Below, one piece after another: positions 58,856 to 64,000 of a stretch of 64,000 nucleotides of DNA. Made by a program: the position numbers and the translations under genes. Source of the DNA: Molanna angustata (lineage: Eukaryota; Arthropoda; Insecta; Trichoptera; Molannidae); contig OY754968.1 of assembly GCA_963576475.1 (NCBI GenBank), forward strand, positions 16,581,116 to 16,645,115, given 5' to 3'. How positions within the stretch are numbered: position 1 is the first letter of the stretch; the number at the start of each line of letters is the position of its first letter. Below the pieces are notes generated by a model that saw only the letters and a program-made list of their open reading frames with translations, had not been told where the DNA came from and did no database searches.

Positions 58856-59427
58856 AATAATGTGTAATTTTTGTGTTAGCATTTATGTAGGTATGCTTAT
58901 ATAAGGGAATGCTTGAGGATTCATATTTCTTTTTTCGATTCACTCTTTTTATTTTAATATCTTCTTATACCAATCAGATTATGATATTATATAAAAAATA
59001 CAATGTACTAAATATGTATATATTTTTATAAAACCTACAAAAAATAATTTTTAATATAAGCTTCTATTGCAAGTATAAATGCGAATTGTTATTTTCAATT
59101 TCAGACCTAAGAAAGAATACTTAAATAAAAGAAAAAAGAATCACAGGTGGTTTTTATGTTTACACTCCAAAAGACATTAGATGAAATTTACGTTTCAGCA
59201 TGAAATCTCATTCATAAAAGAAAATATTTTATTCGTAACATAGAAACTTTCTTGGTTTTTTTCCTCCTTGAAACCGTGCAATAAAAAAATGTATCATCAA
59301 GAAAAACTTGCAATGGTCAGTTATGTACGAAATTAATATTAAGATCTTAGATTATAACATTATAATTCTATGATTAAGATATTGTTTTAAGTATAAAAAA
59401 GGTTAAGTATATTAGTTAAAAATAGAT
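58856..59427. other. AT-rich stretch
   Basis: Nothing recognised. Confidence 0.45.
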
Positions 59428-59560
59428 ATCTCTATATATTAATACGTGAAGCGAAAACGTTAAGTACAATTTCGGGATAAATGGGGGCACGGAGGAGTTT
59501 GAAATTTGGCATTCTTAAAGTTTATATGGAGGAGGACTGCATAAAAATAATATTAATACA
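59428..59560 (+). mobile_element. Helitron-like 5' fragment
   Basis: tctctatatattaatacgtgaagcgaaaac, then gcacggaggagtttgaaattt and a gaggaggactgca piece, resemble the leading end of Helitrons that I know from lepidopteran genomes. No ctag-type end follows at a usual distance, so this is a tentative partial copy. Confidence 0.4.
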
Positions 59561-59956
59561 TAATATGCGTTATAAATAAATTAAATCAAATAAAAAATAT
59601 TTCACATCAAACCATTTATTGTGTACCATAGAACGGTGAACAGAGGGGAAACGTAACATTAATATTCCCGCGTAGTATGAGAAGTGTGTCCAAAATATAC
59701 AAATAACCAAGGTAGGACACACTGCAGTATTCATTCTTTTTATTTCATGATCTATGTTCCATTTGAAATGTCATTGTGGTACTTCGGCGCAGTTGTTTAA
59801 ATTCAAATTTCAGAACATTTTAAAGGAAAATACATATTTGTATACCTACCTACTGTGAAACAATATAAATGGTAAGTACTTACACAATAATTTCATTTAT
59901 AAAATTGACTTGCAATACATGAAGATAAAACTGTGTTCCTTGATGAAAACATGATA
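59561..59956. other. Unassigned spacer
   Basis: Nothing recognised. Confidence 0.4.
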
Positions 59957-60110
59957 TCTATATTATAAATTTGAATGTTTGTATGTACCTATGTAGGTAC
60001 CCATATATGCATGTGTTGAATGCGCTCCTAAACCGTTCATACGATTGCTATGAAACATTCGTGAATTGTCGAAAGTATACCAGGGATGGTTTCTGGATCA
60101 AAAAAAATTT

Positions 60111-60180
60111 CTTCTTCTTCTTCTTCTTCTTCATCGGGTATTAGGTCATTTTACCCATGAAGGTGGACTATCCTGGGAAT
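60111..60180 (-). mobile_element. Inverted 3' end of (GAA)n-tailed LINE, in Helitron unit 1
   Basis: (TTC)n, then atcgggtattaggtcatttt, acccatgaaggtggactatcc. This is the reverse of the 3' UTR at 55470-55535. It is the younger-looking of the two. Confidence 0.75.
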
Positions 60181-60252
60181 CGTTAATCCGATTGCAATGA
60201 AACTTTTATGAATTGTTGACCGTATGCCCGGGATGGTTTCTACAATAAAAAA

Positions 60253-60322
60253 AATTCTTCTTCTTCTTCTTCGTCGAATATTAAGTCATTTTACCTATGA
60301 AGGTGGACTATTCTGGAAACCG
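60253..60322 (-). mobile_element. Inverted 3' end of (GAA)n-tailed LINE, in Helitron unit 2
   Basis: (TTC)n, then gtcgaatattaagtcatttt, acctatgaaggtggactattc. Diverged twin of 60111-60180. The flanks of both twins match each other, so the pair probably arose by tandem duplication and not by two insertions. Confidence 0.7.
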
Positions 60323-60717
60323 TTCATCCGATTACAGTGAAACTTTGGTGAATTGTCGAGCGTATGCCCGGGATGGTTTCTGGATTAAAACATTTTTCTT
60401 ATTAATATTTCAATTATGTATATACATGTGCATGGTATTTGAATTTCTGTTCAATGTTTCGTTATTAATCGTATTTCAATTCGTTCGTTTCTGTGCTCAG
60501 ACCATCTATGCTGTATTGCAATTATATTCGAAATGACAATCAATCTAACCCCAAAGTGTTATAGAGTGTTATAGCGGCTCATCAAACAAAAAAATGTAAA
60601 TTTTCTCAGCGAATAATGACATCCATATGATTCAAATATATGTTATATATTTTTTTTGTTTCAACAATAGTTCGGACAGGACAACGTTTTACGGGTCCGC
60701 TAGTTATGTAGATAATG

Positions 60718-60952
60718 TCGGCCTTCATGGCTCAGTTGGTTAGAAATCTGACTGCTGAGCCAAAGGTCCCGGGTTCGATTCCCGGTGGAGACACAGTTTT
60801 TAACTGTATTTTCAATCTGGATCAGTGAGACGATAAATATCGTAAGTCTCCAGAATGTGGCAACTTGTTATTGGGTGCGTGTTAAATTAATATTTGACAT
60901 AGTAGCTGTTGGTTGCCCGAATATAATGTAAAAAATAAAAAAATAAAAATAA
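60718..60952 (+). repeat. SINE family 2, well preserved
   Basis: tcggccttcatggctcagtt, B box gggttcgattcccggtgg, full body, gttgcccgaatataatg, then an A-rich tail (aaaaaataaaaaaataaaaa). It lies 14 bp beyond the Helitron end. Confidence 0.9.
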
Positions 60953-61050
60953 TGTGTACCTATTCTGTAAATTACGCATATTACTTTTATTACCTACGTA
61001 TAATATGTTTTTTTATTATTATTATGTTTTATTAATATGAAATGTGTAAC

Positions 61051-61870
61051 TTTTTTTTTAGTTTAGTTTAAGGCAATTCACCCTGTAAAGAGTGCAATGT
61101 GCCAATTATTGCATGTCAGAGGAGACAAGTTAATTTTATTATAAATTTATGACAAACAATGAAAGGAATTTTGAAATTACGGACAGTACACGTGAATTAT
61201 TAAGAGACAAAATATGTTGGATATTAAGTGGAGATTGGTGAGTGATTTTAATTAATTGTTTGTATATATTTTTGTAGGCGGAATTATTTTTACAGTTAAA
61301 AAATACATGATCAATTGTCTCATCCTCGTCACCACACTGGCAACGTGGGCTATTTAGAACTCTAACTCTATACAGATGGGAGACAATTGACCAATGACCA
61401 ATTCTCATTCTAGAAATACATGATATTAATCGTTTAGATATGTTCCTATTATAAAAACATGGTTAAGAGGAAATTTTTTGTTGGATACCTGCATGATAAG
61501 CACCCTTATATTTTTTTGTTTTGTACCAATTTTCATCCCATTTGAAAAGCATATTTGATTTAAGGCGGGGTAAAAGATCTGATATTGGGATTATAAAGTT
61601 ATCTGGAGTTGTTCCCGAAGTAGTTCCCAATTTCGCAAGTTCATCAGCCTTTTCATTGCCCTCAATCCCAAGATGTCCAGGGACTCATGATAGAACTATG
61701 TCAAATTCGTCGTTTTTGAGATAATACAGAAAACTTTTAATAGAACATGTGATTCTGTCTTCTGGATAATTTAGAGGATTGGATGAAATTTTTTGAAGAG
61801 CACTACGGGAATCTGTACATATTAGGGCGCGGTTGATATTTTGCGATTTTATAATTTATAATTTTGATTA
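61051..61870 (-). pseudogene. RNase H-bearing LINE 3' end (I/Jockey group)
   Basis: The minus-strand translation reads ALICTDSRSALQKISSNPLN, FDIVLS, then a TGA where tryptophan is expected, then VPGHLGIEGNEKADELAKLG. This is the DSRSAL and W.PGH.GI.GNE.AD..AK signature of RNase H domains in I-group LINEs. It continues through MRIGHWSIVSHLYRV and the zinc-binding CQCGDEDETIDHVFFNCKNN. A stop near 61500 interrupts the linker (KISS then stop). The UTR extends to a t-run at about 61051 on the plus strand. All RT is missing. Confidence 0.85.
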
Positions 61871-62009
61871 AAAAAATAATAATAAGGATAGGATGAAGTG
61901 AGAAATACGAATGAAAATATATTATCTTTACTCTACAGCCAAAAAATATATTCATTGTAGCGCCGTTTGCTAATAAGAAATTAATACAAGAGTGCTGTTA
62001 TATAATTTT
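61871..62009. other. AT-rich spacer
   Basis: Nothing recognised. Confidence 0.4.
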
Positions 62010-62800
62010 TGTGTGTGTCCGTCCTCCCATTATAACTTCTGATCCGCTCGATGCACAGAGCCCAAAATTTCAGAATATATAGATAGTTATAGGCCTACAC
62101 AACTTTTATACTCAGAATTTCGAATAATTGTTTCAGTCAGGGGTAATGAATTATTGAATTTTTACTTTATTTTTCCATATATTATTATATCTCAGAAACC
62201 ATAAAAACTAGAACGCTGAAAATTGGTATAAATATAGACAAATATAAAATCTCAAATCGATTTTTTCTAAAAAATTACAGAGTTTCTCAAACATTTTTAT
62301 TAAGAAAAAAATTACATTTATGATAAATATATGTGTTTAACTGCCTATATTTCCAAAATATTAAAAAACATCGAAAAAAGCCGAAACATTCCAACTAGAA
62401 AATTTAATTTTCTATAAAAAATATGAACATTGTAGTAGTACATCTCAAACTTTTTTTAACAATTTTTATAAAAATTGAAGTTAGTGACGATATCTTTTCC
62501 TACAATTTGTAAGGCAGTATACACTACACAATATCTCGCTCAATAGTTTGATACCTACTTAATCTCCAAACATACATACCTACATACCATCATGCTGTTT
62601 TCATATGCTGGGTAGGAAAAACAGACTGACCTCCATACTATCCTACCATTACAAACATACCTTCATGTTTTATATAGAAAACAAAATATCTTAAAATATT
62701 TATTAATTTGTGTGTATATGTTAATAGTTTGGTACGTATTCTTCAATTATACATATTATCGCCATCGACAGTTGGATCTCATGTGTTACATGTAACTAGT
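62010..62800 (+). mobile_element. Helentron-associated-like element, copy D (3' two-thirds)
   Basis: It starts in the microsatellite part (tgtgtgtccgtcctcccatt) and runs through gagcccaaaatttcag, ataggcctacacaac, ctagaacgctgaaaattgg and gccgaaacattccaac. It ends gccatcgacagttggatctc, atgtgttacatgtaactag. The hairpin catgt/acatg followed three bases later by ctag is intact. The first third is missing. Confidence 0.85.
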
Positions 62801-62944
62801 ACTTACTAAATAATATGAATTATACCTACTCATTTGTGTGTATAAAATTCGTCAGCGAAGGTATTGGCCGCTATAATCAATGGAACTGACTATATTATTG
62901 ATAGGTAGTTATTTTCAGCAATTCAAAATATAGGCCCCCATTGG

Positions 62945-63290
62945 TTCATAGGAATTAGCGAAGATATTGATTGTAATTTTCACCTATTGAAATGGCGTGT
63001 TGGTTTGGTATGGAATTTTCACATATTCAAAATAATTAAAACCAGAGGACTTAGCAAAGATATTGATTGCTACTTTTACCTTATTCAAAATTCTAGCCAG
63101 AAGACATTGAAATTGAAGGTTATTTTCACCTACGAGATGGCGTGATGGTTTGGTATGGTATTTTCACCTATTCAAATCAGAGAACTTAACAAAGATATTG
63201 ATTGTTATTTTTTCCTTTCGAAATTGAGGGTTTAAGAAAGATAATACTGATTGTTATTTTCACCTATTCAAAATATTTATGTTCCCCTTT
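62945..63290 (+). repeat. Degenerate repeats: cctattcaaa...aagatattgattgttattttcac
   Basis: The block ggcgtg(t/a)tggtttggtatgg occurs near 62994 and 63139 (about 145 bp apart), each followed by ttttcac(c/a)tattcaaa and then aacttagcaaagatattgattg-type text. Smaller copies of gattgttattttcacctatt lie between. A further copy is embedded in repeat W at 58.6 kb. No family recognised. Confidence 0.6.
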
Positions 63291-63335
63291 ATGTCAGAGA
63301 GTTTTCACCTACTCAAATATTATACACCCCTTTTA

Positions 63336-63365
63336 GTACAGGGTGTCTAAAATAAAGTTTATATT
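63336..63365 (+). repeat. Lone tacagggtgtc end
   Basis: gtacagggtgtctaaaataaag resembles the terminal motif of the TIR element at 25.8 kb, but no inverse end was found within reach. Confidence 0.3.
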
Positions 63366-63423
63366 TAGTGGATCTATTAAAAAAAAAGTAAGCCGTGTAT
63401 CGAAAAAATGTTTATTCATTATT

Positions 63424-64000
<577 letters not shown>

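Larger units (their letters stand above)
59957..60703 (+). mobile_element. Non-autonomous Helitron with internal duplications
   Basis: It starts tctatattataaatttgaa after an A and ends cgggtccgctag before a T, giving 5'-TC, CTAG-3' and insertion between A and T. A short stem cggac/gtccg precedes the last four bases. Inside, a unit of about 144 bp (gaattgtcga...gggatggtttct...tgaaggtggactatyctgg) is repeated 2.5 times, each unit including an inverted (TTC)n LINE end. No Rep/helicase is encoded. Confidence 0.6.

Overview
The window looks like gene-poor nuclear DNA from an insect, most probably a moth or butterfly. The grounds are the AT-rich non-coding background, the recurrent tract gtaggtaggtacctac, three tRNA-derived SINE families, many decayed non-LTR retrotransposons, and Helitron-type elements of the kind common in Lepidoptera. 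I found no host protein-coding gene, rRNA gene or functional tRNA gene that I can defend. Two short stretches (about 5.9 kb and 54.5 kb) are weak candidates for host exons. The species call is inference; no marker gene confirms it.

Layout. At 0-12 kb are SINEs, a GC-rich 0.6 kb insertion with a 14-bp target duplication (3.2-3.8 kb), and three abutting reverse-transcriptase remnants (7.0-8.6 kb). At 12-15 kb are G-run-ended hairpin elements, one nested inside a longer Helentron-like copy, and a terminal-inverted-repeat element built around a nine-copy 44-bp array. At 15-35 kb are scattered reverse-transcriptase fragments of several lineages, a 138-bp palindrome (23.4 kb) and an 850-bp TIR element (25.8-26.6 kb). 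At 37.9-42.0 kb lies the one near-full-length element: a CR1/Jockey-like non-LTR retrotransposon with ORF1 (coiled coil plus FP25K-like C-terminal region, one in-frame stop) and ORF2 (endonuclease plus reverse transcriptase). Its catalytic -ADD- box has been deleted and a second frameshift lies near the 3' end. At 42-54 kb are two more Helentron-like copies, one carrying two inserted SINEs, a reverse-transcriptase fragment enclosed by a 22-bp inverted repeat, and a 16-bp minisatellite. At 55-64 kb are short (GAA)n-tailed retrotransposon ends, a non-autonomous Helitron with internal duplications, an RNase H-bearing LINE 3' end, and a final Helentron-like copy running into a long (TG)n tract at the window edge.

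How the parts relate. The window is a record of retroposition and rolling-circle-type insertion. The non-LTR elements are the likely source of enzymes for the SINEs, and none of the copies here is intact. The most interesting item is the family of six related copies starting tccaactgtcgat and ending near ctag. Its layout (12-13 bp subterminal inverted repeats, central microsatellite, 3' hairpin) matches Helentron-associated elements. Family assignments come from motif recognition by eye; no alignment or database search was run.
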